Origin: Akkermansia muciniphila
Lineage (GTDB): Bacteria > Verrucomicrobiota > Verrucomicrobiia > Verrucomicrobiales > V1-33
Direction: 5' to 3'
DNA: 64,000 nucleotides
Assembly: GCA_945861415.1 (NCBI GenBank)
Contig: CAMAUV010000008.1
Coordinates: 1-64,000 of the forward strand
Shown here in pieces: positions 54,483 to 63,286 of this stretch (its first letter is position 1; every line of letters begins with the position of its first letter). Made by a program: the position numbers and the translations under genes. Below the pieces are notes generated by a model. It saw only the letters and a program-made list of their open reading frames with translations, made no database searches and was not told the origin of the DNA.

Positions 54483-55253
54483 CTACTCGGTGAAGGCGGT
54501 ATCCGCCTTCTCGAGGTTCATTTTTTTGATCCATATGTTGCGGTATCGCACATCATGCCCTTCACACTGAAGCTTCAAGCCTCCGGGCGTGTCGGTGATG
54601 CCTTTGCCGCCATCGTTGCCGCCATCAATCCCGGAGTTGGCCCCCCCGTGCACCTGATTGATGGAGACATTCTCATGAACCTTCTTGCCGTTGAAATACA
54701 TGCTCACCATCGCTTTCTCCACCAACCTGCCGTCCTTGAAACGCGCCGCCCGGAAGAGGATGTCGTATGAATTCCACTTCCCGGCCCCGTTGTAGGCCTC
54801 GTAAGGAGATTCGGATTCATTGATGACCGCGCCCATTCCGTGATTTGTTTTGTCTCCGTCGAGGATTTGAATCTCGTAGCGGTTTTGGAGGTAAACGCCG
54901 CTGTTGCCGCCGGGCTTGGCAACAAGGAACTCCACATGCAGCCGGAAGTCACGATACTCCTCCTTCGTCACGATGTCCGCGGACCCGTACGCGCCACCGG
55001 CCGCTGCCGGGTCATCCGATTGGACCGCGGTGCCCTTGTCCACTGTATCTTCAACCACCTTCCACTTAATCGGCAGTGAGGAACTGAAGCGCGGCCCCTG
55101 CCAATATGTCCATTTTGCGTCCAGCATCTCACGGGTTCCATCAAGAACAACCTCTGCCCCCTCTATCGGCTTAGCGCCCACACCGACTCCTGCGCGGGTG
55201 TTGATTTGGCTGGCTAGAACGAAAAGGGAGAAAATGGTTGCTGACAGTTTCAT
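54483..55253 (-). CDS. DUF1080 (3-keto-disaccharide hydrolase family) secreted protein
   Basis: 256 residues with a signal peptide (about 1-22). The DUF1080 jelly-roll is clear: a FRLHVEFLVAKPGGNSGVYLQNRYEIQILD stretch (split as FRLHVEFLVAKPGGN and SGVYLQNRYEIQILD), GAGKWNSYDILFRAARF, MSMYFNGKKVHENVSI-type VSMYFNGKKVHEN, and TPGGLKLQCEGHDVRYRNIWIKKM. Members hydrolyse 3-keto-glycosides in some species and are abundant in this phylum. The gene ends 12 bases from the convergent kinase-like gene. Likely periplasmic; the exact substrate is unknown. Confidence 0.9.
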   Translation of the reverse strand: MKLSATIFSLFVLASQINTRAGVGVGAKPIEGAEVVLDGTREMLDAKWTYWQGPRFSSSLPIKWKVVEDTVDKGTAVQSDDPAAAGGAYGSADIVTKEEYRDFRLHVEFLVAKPGGNSGVYLQNRYEIQILDGDKTNHGMGAVINESESPYEAYNGAGKWNSYDILFRAARFKDGRLVEKAMVSMYFNGKKVHENVSINQVHGGANSGIDGGNDGGKGITDTPGGLKLQCEGHDVRYRNIWIKKMNLEKADTAFTE

Positions 55254-55437
55254 GCTGCGCTCTCTACGGAAACTGTCCGCGCACCTTTCAGCCTGAAGCG
55301 GATAACTGGCCTTCCCTAGTCCAAATTTCCAGTTGGACGGATTCTTACGGGACCGCTACAGTATTGATGTTCTTCTGTGGGTTAAGTTAATGCAACCCAA
55401 CACCACACAAGATTATAAACCCGCTAACGACGAGCTC

Positions 55438-56607
55438 ATGACCCTTCCCCGCCCCATTTTATTCAGCTCTCTGGCCTGCACGACAGCCCCTGCTCCGGCC
55501 TTCACGGCGATACCGCAGCAATACGAATACGCCTTCCAGCTATACGAAGAGGACGGCGAACGCATCAACATCGAGAGCCATTACTTTCGCGGCTGGCTGA
55601 GCCTTGATGACGAGACCCAGTTCCGCTTTCAGTGGCTGAGCGACGCCATCTCCGGCTCATCCCCTACAGGAGCCCAACCAGGCGGCACCCAACCGTTCTA
55701 TGCCGAACTGGATGACCTCCGGATCGGGATCATGGGAGCGGTTTCCCGCAAATTCGGCCGCCATACTGTCGAACTCGAAATCTCCCGCAGCAGCGAGGAG
55801 GATTACCTTTCACGGGGCTACGCGCTCAAAGATGTGTGGGAGTTAAACGAACAGAATACGACTCTCACCTTTGGACTGAACTACCTTGATGACACCGTCA
55901 CGGTGCCGGAGTTGGGCTTCAGGAATAAGAATACCTACGATGTGTTCGCCGGCATCAGCCAGATCATTGACAAAAACACCTTCGTGACGGCCAACTTCAC
56001 CCTCGGATATGCGGACGACTATCTCAACGATCCCTACAAAGTGGTGCAGCGATCGGGTTTCGTGCAGGTGCCGGATGGCGGCGGCGGTTTCATCTCCGTT
56101 CCGGTGACGGATATTCACCGCGAAAACCGTCCGGACAGCCGCCTGCGTCAAGTGTTCCAGCTTGAAGGCCGCCACTATTTCGAGCGCGTCAACGGAGCCC
56201 TCGATGCCATCTACCGCTACAGCCACGACGACTTCGGAGTCAACTCACATACTTTCCAGGTGGAGTGGCGGCAGGCTATTGGAGGGCATCTCTACATCAC
56301 ACCGTTCTTCCGTTATTACCGCCAGAGCGAGGCGGATTTCTTTGTGCAAACTCTGGACGACGTGCCCATTGATGAGCCTTACGGAGACCCATCCGGTCAG
56401 GGGCCGCACTACTCGGCGGATTACCGGCTCTCGGCCATGGATGCCACCAGCATCGGATTGAAACTGCGCTGGCAAATCAACGAGACTTTCTCCCTCAACG
56501 CCGCCTACGAGCTCTACGATATGGAAGGCCGCGGATCCGATGCCGCGCCCTCGCAGGCCTACCCGGACGCCGACATGTGGACTATCATCGTGACAGCCGA
56601 ATTCTAA
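55438..56607 (+). CDS. DUF3570 outer-membrane beta-barrel protein
   Basis: 389 residues from ATG 55438, which opens a hydrophobic leader (MTLPRPILFSSLACTTAPAPAF); upstream start codons extend into unconserved sequence. The rest is alternating strands with frequent Tyr/Phe (NINIESHYFRGWLSLDDETQF-type, DVFAGISQIIDKNTFV, GRHYFERVNGALDAIYRYSHDDF), ending VTAEF with a terminal aromatic, the usual sign of a barrel. Family members sit with ApbE and DUF4266, exactly as here (apbE 8 bases later, DUF4266 lipoprotein after it). Function not established; I infer an outer-membrane component of a flavin-linked redox system. Confidence 0.83.
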   Translation: MTLPRPILFSSLACTTAPAPAFTAIPQQYEYAFQLYEEDGERINIESHYFRGWLSLDDETQFRFQWLSDAISGSSPTGAQPGGTQPFYAELDDLRIGIMGAVSRKFGRHTVELEISRSSEEDYLSRGYALKDVWELNEQNTTLTFGLNYLDDTVTVPELGFRNKNTYDVFAGISQIIDKNTFVTANFTLGYADDYLNDPYKVVQRSGFVQVPDGGGGFISVPVTDIHRENRPDSRLRQVFQLEGRHYFERVNGALDAIYRYSHDDFGVNSHTFQVEWRQAIGGHLYITPFFRYYRQSEADFFVQTLDDVPIDEPYGDPSGQGPHYSADYRLSAMDATSIGLKLRWQINETFSLNAAYELYDMEGRGSDAAPSQAYPDADMWTIIVTAEF

Positions 56608-56614
56608 CTCCTCC

Positions 56615-57586
56615 ATGCAAGCAGTCCCTCCAGAACCGGATCTCGCTCCCGACCCCAGAGGCGTGCGCCGGTTGGCCTTTCGCGCCCTAGGCACGCCGTG
56701 CAATATTCAGTTCCGGCTGACGGAAGAAAAGGCCGCCCTGCTCTTCGCGGCCGAGGCCATCAACTGGCTCAGCGACTTCGACGCGAAGTGCTCCCGTTTC
56801 CGCCCGAATTCGATGGTCTCGCGAATCAATGAAGCGGCTGGCAGGGAATGGGTGGCGGTGGATGCGGAAATGGAGCGCCTGCTCGACATAGCGGACGGTC
56901 TCTATTTTCTGACCACCGGGCTCATCGATGCGACAATGCTTCCACTGCTCCATGTCTGGGACTGGAAGAGAGTCCATACCCGTCTCCCCGCCGCGGAGGA
57001 GGTCAAAAACGCGCACGCCCTGACCGGCTGGAAAAAGGTGCAGCGCCGCAAAGGCGCGGTGTTTCTGCCAACCGCCGGCATGGGACTCGACTTCGGCGGA
57101 TTCGGCAAAGAGTTTGCCGTGGACCAACTGGCGGCGATTGCGAAGCGCTTCGGGATTCGCGATGCCCTCATTGATCTCGGACGCGACATCATGGCGCTGG
57201 GCGGCAATGGCGTGCATCCTTTCTGGCATGTGGGCGTTGAGGACGGGATCCATCCGGGCCAGTGCCGCGGCGGACTGGGCGTCACCAACCGTGCAGTGGC
57301 CTCTTCCGGTGACTACGCCAGACATTTCACTCACAACGGCGTGCGTTACGGGCACATCCTCGACCCGCGCACCGGTTGGCCCGTCGGTAATGAAATGCGC
57401 GCCGTGACCGTCATCGCGCCGTCCTGCCTTGAGGCTGGCGTTTTGAGCACCTCTATCTTCATCCTCGGCGGCAAAGAAGGCATGTTACTCGCCGGACGTT
57501 CGCCCCACATAGCTGTGAGCGCCCAGACAGATCGCGGCGTTCTTGACACCCGTGAGTTTGTCCGCTGGCAGGTCCGAGCAGCCTGA
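56615..57586 (+). CDS. ApbE-family protein, divergent paralogue 2
   Basis: 323 residues, no clear signal peptide. ApbE blocks are present: FRALGTPCNIQFR, SDFDAKCSRFRPNSMVSRIN, LDFGGFGKEFAVDQLA (the DxGGxxKG region), SSGDYARHFTHNGVRYGHILDPRTGWPV, and the C-terminal IAPSCLEAGVLSTSIFILGG. In the last block, standard ApbE has EADALSTAL with a Mg-binding Asp; here it reads EAGVLSTS, so the Asp appears lost (Gly) while the Thr remains. It sits 8 bases after the DUF3570 gene and 30 before the DUF4266 gene. It may be an inactive or specialised flavin transferase, or may use other ligands. Confidence 0.9.
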   Translation: MQAVPPEPDLAPDPRGVRRLAFRALGTPCNIQFRLTEEKAALLFAAEAINWLSDFDAKCSRFRPNSMVSRINEAAGREWVAVDAEMERLLDIADGLYFLTTGLIDATMLPLLHVWDWKRVHTRLPAAEEVKNAHALTGWKKVQRRKGAVFLPTAGMGLDFGGFGKEFAVDQLAAIAKRFGIRDALIDLGRDIMALGGNGVHPFWHVGVEDGIHPGQCRGGLGVTNRAVASSGDYARHFTHNGVRYGHILDPRTGWPVGNEMRAVTVIAPSCLEAGVLSTSIFILGGKEGMLLAGRSPHIAVSAQTDRGVLDTREFVRWQVRAA

Positions 57587-57616
57587 TTTTCTCAATCTAC
57601 AATCACCTAACAATTT

Positions 57617-57844
57617 ATGAAAACGATCCTTTCCAGCTCCGCCCTCGTTGCCGCTCTCGCGCTCTCCAGTTGCTCCCCCACCCTCGTTAGAGTGAAGCAG
57701 TTTGAACGCGGGCGCCTCGCCAAACCCGTGATGAGTAGTGAGCACTTTGGCCTTCATATGGCCATGACCGAACACGCCTACTTCTCCCGCGAAGCGAGTT
57801 CCGGCGGCGGCGGCGTGGGCGGCGGTGGCTGCGGCTGCAATTAA
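57617..57844 (+). CDS. DUF4266 lipoprotein with Gly/Cys-rich tail
   Basis: 75 residues. The lipobox ends LSSC with lipidated Cys at 19. The DUF4266 signature follows: VRVKQFERGRLAKPVMSSEHF, i.e. the family ERGxLAxPxM. The final residues, GGGGVGGGGCGCN, include two extra cysteines that could carry a metal or a thiol link. It completes the DUF3570-ApbE-DUF4266 set; in many genomes these three genes occur together, which supports a common function at the envelope. The downstream 889 bases hold no clear gene. Confidence 0.85.
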   Translation: MKTILSSSALVAALALSSCSPTLVRVKQFERGRLAKPVMSSEHFGLHMAMTEHAYFSREASSGGGGVGGGGCGCN

Positions 57845-58733
57845 AACTTTTCCCCAGCAAAGACCGGACTCGTTCCATGACCACACCCGTTCTCACCGGG
57901 CAGTGCGCTCGTGAGCACCGCCACGCTCTTCCTTCCCCCGCCAACTCCCTGATCCTTCTCCTTCAACGCTCTCCCCTCGTGAAAATCTTGATGCCGGAAC
58001 CCCGCATCACCAGCTCCAGTGGATTCCCCGAAGCGATGAGGTCCGCGGTGACCGCCGTGGCGAGGCTGGGCGCATTTGATTCCGTTCCGGGCGTGACTAC
58101 CGTTCTTCAGATCGCTCCGGCCCCTCGGTAAAACCCTCTGGCGATGCCATGAGAAACGAAGCAGGATTTGTCTTAGGCACACGGCCACTGGTCTTCGACC
58201 TCGCGCCGCAACTCTTCATCCTTCCGCGCAGCGGCCCGGGCTAAGCCAACCGCATTCGCCACCACTCCATTCAAGCAACTGACAATCTCGTGCTCGCAAG
58301 CCGATGGAAAAGCTCAATGGCAGCACCGCACCCCCCTGAAACGATACTATTCAGCTAATACCAGCCCCGGCTTCTGGTCACCGTTACTTTGGGCTGCAAG
58401 GGAGCCTCGTGCCCTGATTCGTCACGACCACCGCCTGAAAACCAGAGCCGGAAGGGTGCCGGCATACCCGCCGCGGCTTAGCATCCGTCGGTCGCCGGAT
58501 CGAGCCGCGAAGAACGAAGCCCTATCTGTGCATTCTAGACCTCTCTTCCTAAGAATCGTTACTCTGCCACGCAGTCGGTTCTTTAAACTACGGAAATGGC
58601 GGGAATTTCATAAAATTAGCAGACCTGAAAAAGACCGCGTATTTCCCAATAAATAATATTGACGACACCGGCGGGATAATCCTAGATGTCATTATTGGCA
58701 AATTAAAATACTCCAAAAAAGCACACTCAATCC
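57845..58733. other. 889-bp gap; no gene supported
   Basis: A plus-strand frame (57877-58131, 84 codons) starts 32 bases after DUF4266, but it lacks a recognisable domain and reads as unconserved. A second short frame near 58150 (MRNEAGFVLGTRPLVFDLAP) also has no support. The last 130 bases are AT-rich and likely hold the promoter of the following secreted gene, with a TTGACG at 58659-58664 and GATAAT at 58675-58680 (spacing too short for a normal promoter). Confidence 0.5.
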
Positions 58734-60854
58734 GTGAAATTAAAAACGAGTTACACCCTGCTCAGCCTGCTTGCGGCGGCACTTCCTGCCAGTGCTGTAG
58801 AACAAGTCCTCCTCGACTGGGGAGCCGATTGGGCCTACTTCCATCCCATGAGTGATGACCCCGGCGCCGATGACGCCGCCATCCCGAACGCTGGCGACGG
58901 CGCAGCTCCTAATGCCGGACCTGATCTGATTCATACCAGCTTCGATTCAGGTCCTGGTGCATGGTTTGCTCCTGAGGCGGAGTTCATCAGTGCCACGGGC
59001 TATCAAAGTGTATTTGCCAGAGGATTTGATATTGACGGCTCCCTGACCGGGAATCCGGCCAACTACAGTTCCTACGATGGCGGGCGGGGACCGGGACCGT
59101 TTGGTTTCGGAGCTATCGTTTACTTTGCGTCTGGACCAGAATTTTTGATGTTTGGTACGACCCTGACCACTACTCCAGCCAACCGTAGGTGGGCCTCCTA
59201 CTACCGCACCACGTTCACTACGACTCAGGACCATACAAAGCCACGGGTGCGTATACTGATTGACGACAACGCGGTCATTTTCATCGACGGGGTCCTAGTC
59301 GCACGGGTCAATCGCACAAATAATCTCCTAACCTACAACGATACCGGCAACTCTGACACCACTGCTACGAATAACGAAAACGGTAACGCTGCGGGCAACG
59401 AAGATGTCATCCAGTCCTTCCGTCTGGATCAGGCCGGTGGACCGGCTCCTTCCGCTGACTCCTTCGTCGTTGCAGTCCTCCCGAAGCTCCCTGCCGGCGA
59501 GCGCACCATCGCTGTCATGGTTCGCAATAGCGGGGGCAACAGTTCCGACAAAGTATTCGGAATGCAGTTGCTCGGCGACGACGCGGGCCTCAGCGCGGCA
59601 GTAAGCAATGTTACCAGAAACGATAATGGCACTATTCTCGACGTTTCGGATGACACCTATTCCTTCGACGTAAACGTGACCACCATTAACCTGCCTGATT
59701 CCACGACGTGGACGAGTGATGCCGCTGCGCCCAACCCCGTCACCGGTATCTACTCGGTGTCCTCCACTTTCACCTACCCTGCTCAGGCAAACAGTGCAGC
59801 TCCGGTAAATACCAACACCATCACCTTCACAGACAGCGTCAATACGTTAGTGACTACTTCAGTGACCGTCACCGCCCCTGAATCTCCAAACGGTGCGCCG
59901 CTGGTGCTGGCTCCTGCCACTCCCATGTTCAGCACCGGATTCGAAGAGCCGCCGGTGACGACGCAGAACCACAACCGGAAGGTCTATCATACGGAATTGG
60001 GCTTTACTTCAACAGCCGGTTCCGGGCCGCAGTCACCAGGGGGAACCACGCTCCCGGGCGGCGTCTATCAAGACGCCGCATCAGTCACCCCAGAGACCAA
60101 CAAGAGCTGGCGCGCCGTCAACGGCACCTGCGCTTTGACCACAGAGGCCATCGGCCTCGATCCCTCGGTCAAAGGTGTGCAAGTCACCATGAAGGCTCGG
60201 GCCTTTACCACCTCCGGAACCAGCTTTGAAACTGCCGACGCCATCTCACTGGGAGTGGAAACCAGTACGGACGGCATTACATGGACACTCAGAGGCAACG
60301 TTCTGCCGATGCTCAATGGTAGCCCGGATGCCACTGCCAATCAGGCTGCTGACCGCATCGTCAACCTGCTCGGCGATGATGCCTCCAGCGTAAACAACGG
60401 GGCCTACATCACCCTCAGCCGGGAGACAGTTCCAGTTAGCGGCGGCACCTCTGTGCGCCTGCGCTACACAAATGCTGCTGACCTCTCCACCAGTGAGAAC
60501 ATTCTGCTCGACGACCTTAAGATCGAAATTGCCAGTGCTGATCCGGACGCAGACTCTGACAACGACGGCGCTACCAATTCACAGGAAGAGGAGTGGGGCT
60601 CCGACAGAGGCGATCCTGCATCCCGCCCTGGCTACCTTTCTCACAGTATCCGCCCGGGAGCTAACCCGGGAGAAACAGTTCAGCGTCTGGAGTTCTCCAC
60701 TGGCGGCCCATTCCACAGCTACTCGGTGCGGGCAAGTGATGACCTTGTGACATGGGCGGACACACCACCCTACCCCGGCATTGATGACGTGCAGGTGCAT
60801 GAAGATACCGGCACCGGCTCTCGCCGGTTCTTCCAAATACGGAGTAATTATTAA
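58734..60854 (+). CDS. Large secreted protein with Ca-binding and FFQIR C-terminal modules
   Basis: 706 residues from GTG 58734 (a signal peptide KLKTSYTLLSLLAAALPASA follows). The N-terminal region (25-270) is a beta-rich domain with a PA14-like or carbohydrate-binding look (RILIDDNAVIFIDGVLVARVNR). A middle Thr/Ser-rich part follows, then DPDADSDNDGATNSQEEEWGSDRGDP, a thrombospondin type-3-like calcium-binding repeat, split here as DPDADSDNDGA and TNSQEEEWGSDRGDP. The final segment (YSVRASDDLVTWADTPPYP to RRFFQIR) resembles the C-terminal module of the endonuclease at 14368. It is probably exported or surface-attached. Substrate unknown. A terminator follows. Confidence 0.8.
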   Translation: MKLKTSYTLLSLLAAALPASAVEQVLLDWGADWAYFHPMSDDPGADDAAIPNAGDGAAPNAGPDLIHTSFDSGPGAWFAPEAEFISATGYQSVFARGFDIDGSLTGNPANYSSYDGGRGPGPFGFGAIVYFASGPEFLMFGTTLTTTPANRRWASYYRTTFTTTQDHTKPRVRILIDDNAVIFIDGVLVARVNRTNNLLTYNDTGNSDTTATNNENGNAAGNEDVIQSFRLDQAGGPAPSADSFVVAVLPKLPAGERTIAVMVRNSGGNSSDKVFGMQLLGDDAGLSAAVSNVTRNDNGTILDVSDDTYSFDVNVTTINLPDSTTWTSDAAAPNPVTGIYSVSSTFTYPAQANSAAPVNTNTITFTDSVNTLVTTSVTVTAPESPNGAPLVLAPATPMFSTGFEEPPVTTQNHNRKVYHTELGFTSTAGSGPQSPGGTTLPGGVYQDAASVTPETNKSWRAVNGTCALTTEAIGLDPSVKGVQVTMKARAFTTSGTSFETADAISLGVETSTDGITWTLRGNVLPMLNGSPDATANQAADRIVNLLGDDASSVNNGAYITLSRETVPVSGGTSVRLRYTNAADLSTSENILLDDLKIEIASADPDADSDNDGATNSQEEEWGSDRGDPASRPGYLSHSIRPGANPGETVQRLEFSTGGPFHSYSVRASDDLVTWADTPPYPGIDDVQVHEDTGTGSRRFFQIRSNY

Positions 60855-60886
60855 GCTCCCCTAGCTCCTCAGACTCAAACGAATGA

Positions 60887-60920
60887 CCGGAATCCCCAGA
60901 AGATTCCGGCTATTTTCTTT
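60887..60920 (+). terminator. Rho-independent terminator after the secreted protein
   Basis: CCGGAATC (60887-60894) and GATTCCGG (60902-60909) form an 8-bp perfect stem with a 7-base loop, followed by CTATTTTCTTTG. It sits 33 bases after the stop codon. Confidence 0.8.
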
Positions 60921-60993
60921 GATCTCACCGCGCAGTCTCCAAACCTCAAAACAGGTTTGAGGGGATTTTCGGTCTTCGTCATTCTGCATTCCA

Positions 60994-61040
60994 GGCGCAG
61001 CCTATATAATTTAGACGCGTCTCGTGGTTCCGGCTGCGCC
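60994..61040. other. Orphan structured element with TATAAT inside a hairpin
   Basis: GGCGCAGCC (60994-61002) and GGCTGCGCC (61032-61040) form a 9-bp perfect inverted repeat. The 29-base loop contains TATAAT (61005-61010) and a perfect 10-bp palindrome AGACGCGTCT (61013-61022). No gene starts nearby. It could be a promoter/operator left by the lost gene, a small RNA, or an insertion scar; nothing decides. Confidence 0.35.
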
Positions 61041-61128
61041 GGGCTATGGATTCACTCCTTTGGAGAGCCTCGCCGGCAGGAATTCCGCTAGGCATCCGTA
61101 GTCTTACCGCCAAGACTTAGCCTCAGCC

Positions 61129-61725
61129 TCACCGCGAGGTTAAGACCAGCCACAGGACTTCCTCCGGCGTTTCCACCGTCTCCGCGCTAACGGACAGCCC
61201 CATGGCCGACGCCTTATCTGCATGCGCAACTGGTTACAGCCCCTGCAAAAGATAAACCTTCGGCCACCCAAAGCAGATCCCCTGCCCCGCCCCCCGCGAC
61301 AGCACTGTCCTCGCCAAGCGCCGGTCGCAGGGCGTTTCCGGAGTTTCATGATCGCGCGGTTCTAGTATGTTTCGCCGCCCACGTTCTAGCGCGTCCATGC
61401 AGACAATCGTTTTGCCGCTTGCCTGCTTCTGCGTATTGTTGCGCTTCCATTTCTTCACGAGGAAATGCTTAAGAAACGCCAGCAGACATGAACGGAACAT
61501 GCCCTTCTGCGGAGCCACCGCGGCGAGTGAATCATCCGCCAAAATCTGCGAAAAGAATTCCTGCGTCAGGTCCTGCGCCTCATGCAGACTGTAGGCCGAC
61601 CGGCGCACATTTGCATGCAACGGGGGCCAGTAGGCAGGGCACAACTTTTCCAACCCCTCCGCGCTGCTATCCGTCCACCGTCCCGCCGCCAGCAGTATCG
61701 CGCGTAGTCGAAGGTGGTCGCGAAC
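61129..61725 (-). pseudogene. Decayed ECF-type RNA polymerase sigma factor
   Basis: On the minus strand the pieces of one sigma factor appear in shifted frames: FATTFDYA at the N-terminus, then AILLAAGRWTDSS and AEGLEKLCPAYWPPLHANVRR, AYSLHEAQDLTQEFFSQIL, FRSCLLAFLKHFLVKKW, and HETPETPCDRRLARTVLSR in one frame, and LSVSAETVETPEEVLWL and VLTSR before a TGA (61129-61131) in another. DLTQEFF and KHFL are hallmarks of a Verrucomicrobia/Planctomycete sigma-70 subfamily. At least two frameshifts are needed, so the gene is dead as read. lgt lies upstream on the same strand. Confidence 0.7.
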
Positions 61726-61781
61726 AGTCCACCCCTAGGCATAATCCGCGAATTCGCCGGATGAAAAAAGGAAATCCATGC

Positions 61782-62750
61782 TCACCCCTCCACTGGCCAA
61801 CGCTTCTGCTTCAGCGCGAAAACGAGAAACACCGCCCCTATGAGGATCATGAACGTCGAGTAAAACTGTCCCTCCGTCAGCCCCGCGATGTAAGCATCCG
61901 GTTCGCGGAACTGCTCGCCGAAAATCCGGAACGCAGCGTAGAGCAGAAAAAAGAGCGCGGTCAGCAGCCCGTGCGGCGCCCGCGGCCATTTCTCCCGCAC
62001 GATGAACAGGATCAAAAAAAGGGCCACCCCTTCCAGGGCCGCCGCATAAAGCTGCGACGGATGCCGCGACGTTAGAAGCGGTTCCAACCGCGTCGCAAAC
62101 TCATCATTTTCAAGCACCAGCCGTCCCAGCGAGCCATCGCCCCCGCCGAACTCATCCAGCAGCGTGCGAATCCCAATTGCCCGGTCGAGATCCTCCGGCC
62201 GGGCAGAATTGAGCAGCCGCTCCGCCTCATCCGGAAACTTCATCGCCCACGACACATCTGTCGCCCGCCCGTAGAGCTCCCCATTAACGAAATTGGCCAT
62301 ACGCCCGGCAAACAGCCCCACCGGTGCTGCCACCACCAGATTGTCCCCCAGCCCCGTCCACGACGCCTTGCGCGTCCTGGCCCAGTAGAGCGTGAAAAAG
62401 AAAAGCCCGATAATTCCCCCGTGGCTGGCCATTCCGCCTTTCCATACCTTTACCCACCACCACGGGTCACTGTTTTCCTCCCGTATTCCGTAGAGCAGCG
62501 CCCAGCCCAGCCTTCCCCCCAGTAGCACCCCAAACAGCGCGGCATAGGTAATGAAATCCGCCACCTCTTTCTCCTTCAGTCCTCCCACACCCCTCCGCGC
62601 CCAGCGCCGAAGCAGCCAAAAGCCCGCAAGAAACCCCAGCACGTAGGCGAGCCCATACCAGCGCAGTTGGAGGCTATCGTTAAACCGGATGATCACCGGA
62701 TCGAACCGGTGGATGGAAGCAAGAAGCGAGAACACTCTACTCCCTGCCAT
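61782..62750 (-). CDS. lgt: Prolipoprotein diacylglyceryl transferase
   Basis: 322 residues from ATG 62750 (MAGSRVFSLLASIHRFDPVIIRF); 82 upstream in-frame codons are unconserved. Lgt transfers diacylglycerol to the lipobox cysteine at the inner membrane, the first step in lipoprotein maturation. Signature elements are LRWYGLAYVLGFLAGFWL, GGRLGWALLYG, WKGGMASHGGIIGLF, GRMANFVNGELYGRATDVSW and RHPSQLYAAALEGVALF. Family members are about 270-290 residues; the extra 35 come from an insertion near residues 190-230 after ATDVSWAMKFP. Four or more lipoproteins in this window would be its substrates. Confidence 0.95.
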   Translation of the reverse strand: MAGSRVFSLLASIHRFDPVIIRFNDSLQLRWYGLAYVLGFLAGFWLLRRWARRGVGGLKEKEVADFITYAALFGVLLGGRLGWALLYGIREENSDPWWWVKVWKGGMASHGGIIGLFFFTLYWARTRKASWTGLGDNLVVAAPVGLFAGRMANFVNGELYGRATDVSWAMKFPDEAERLLNSARPEDLDRAIGIRTLLDEFGGGDGSLGRLVLENDEFATRLEPLLTSRHPSQLYAAALEGVALFLILFIVREKWPRAPHGLLTALFFLLYAAFRIFGEQFREPDAYIAGLTEGQFYSTFMILIGAVFLVFALKQKRWPVEG

Positions 62751-62904
62751 ACCCCCATCGCCACGGCAACCGTGAGGTATTGCGCCCAAAACCACAAAAG
62801 AACCCAACGTGACAAGCCTCCCGAACCAGCAACCAGCGTCGCACCACCGCCTTTGGCGGCCTTTGAGCAGGGGGAGTAGAGGTTTCAGGGCCGAAGTGGC
62901 TGCA

Positions 62905-63286
62905 CTACAGTTCCCAGTCTTTTCGGTATTCTTTGATCCAGAGGGTTTCGAATTCTCTGGAGGCTGTGGCGAGTTTGCTAGCGATGGGGTCCACATGGAC
63001 GGTGCCCGTGGTGCACAAGGCGATCTTGCCCATGTGCCAGAGGAGAGGAGGCGCTGCCCTTCTTAGGCCGGGCAGTGGAGCGCGATTCCGGTGCGGATGG
63101 TATCGGCGGGATTTTGGCTGCTGCGGCACTTCGGTGAACGCGGGCCCGTCATTATGAATTTCTTTTCCACCGGCCGCGTCAGCGATTTCGCAACAAACCG
63201 CGGGCGGAATTGATGGCCATGCTCGACTCCAGTGAGATGGCAGACGAAGAAATGACCACCTCTTTACCGCGCTGGTATAAAGCTTT
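62905..63286 (-). pseudogene. Gene remnant upstream of lgt
   Basis: A minus-strand frame ends in the clearly protein-like MGKIALCTTGTVHVDPIASK then LATASREFETLWIKEYRKDW and EL-stop (stop at 62905-62907). Further upstream in the same frame CCEIADAAGGKEIHNDGPAF is also protein-like, while the part between reads as non-coding, and another frame there gives NPADTIRTGIALHCPA. The pieces suggest a gene broken by frameshifts. I do not recognise the family. The intact 42-codon end from ATG 63033 could also be a small gene on its own. Confidence 0.35.

Noticed and set aside
57877-58131. 84-codon frame after the DUF4266 gene
   Set aside because: No domain, composition like random coding of a GC-rich strand, no conserved start.
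58659-58680. TTGACG and GATAAT before the secreted gene as promoter
   Set aside because: Spacer of 10 bases is too short for a sigma-70 promoter.
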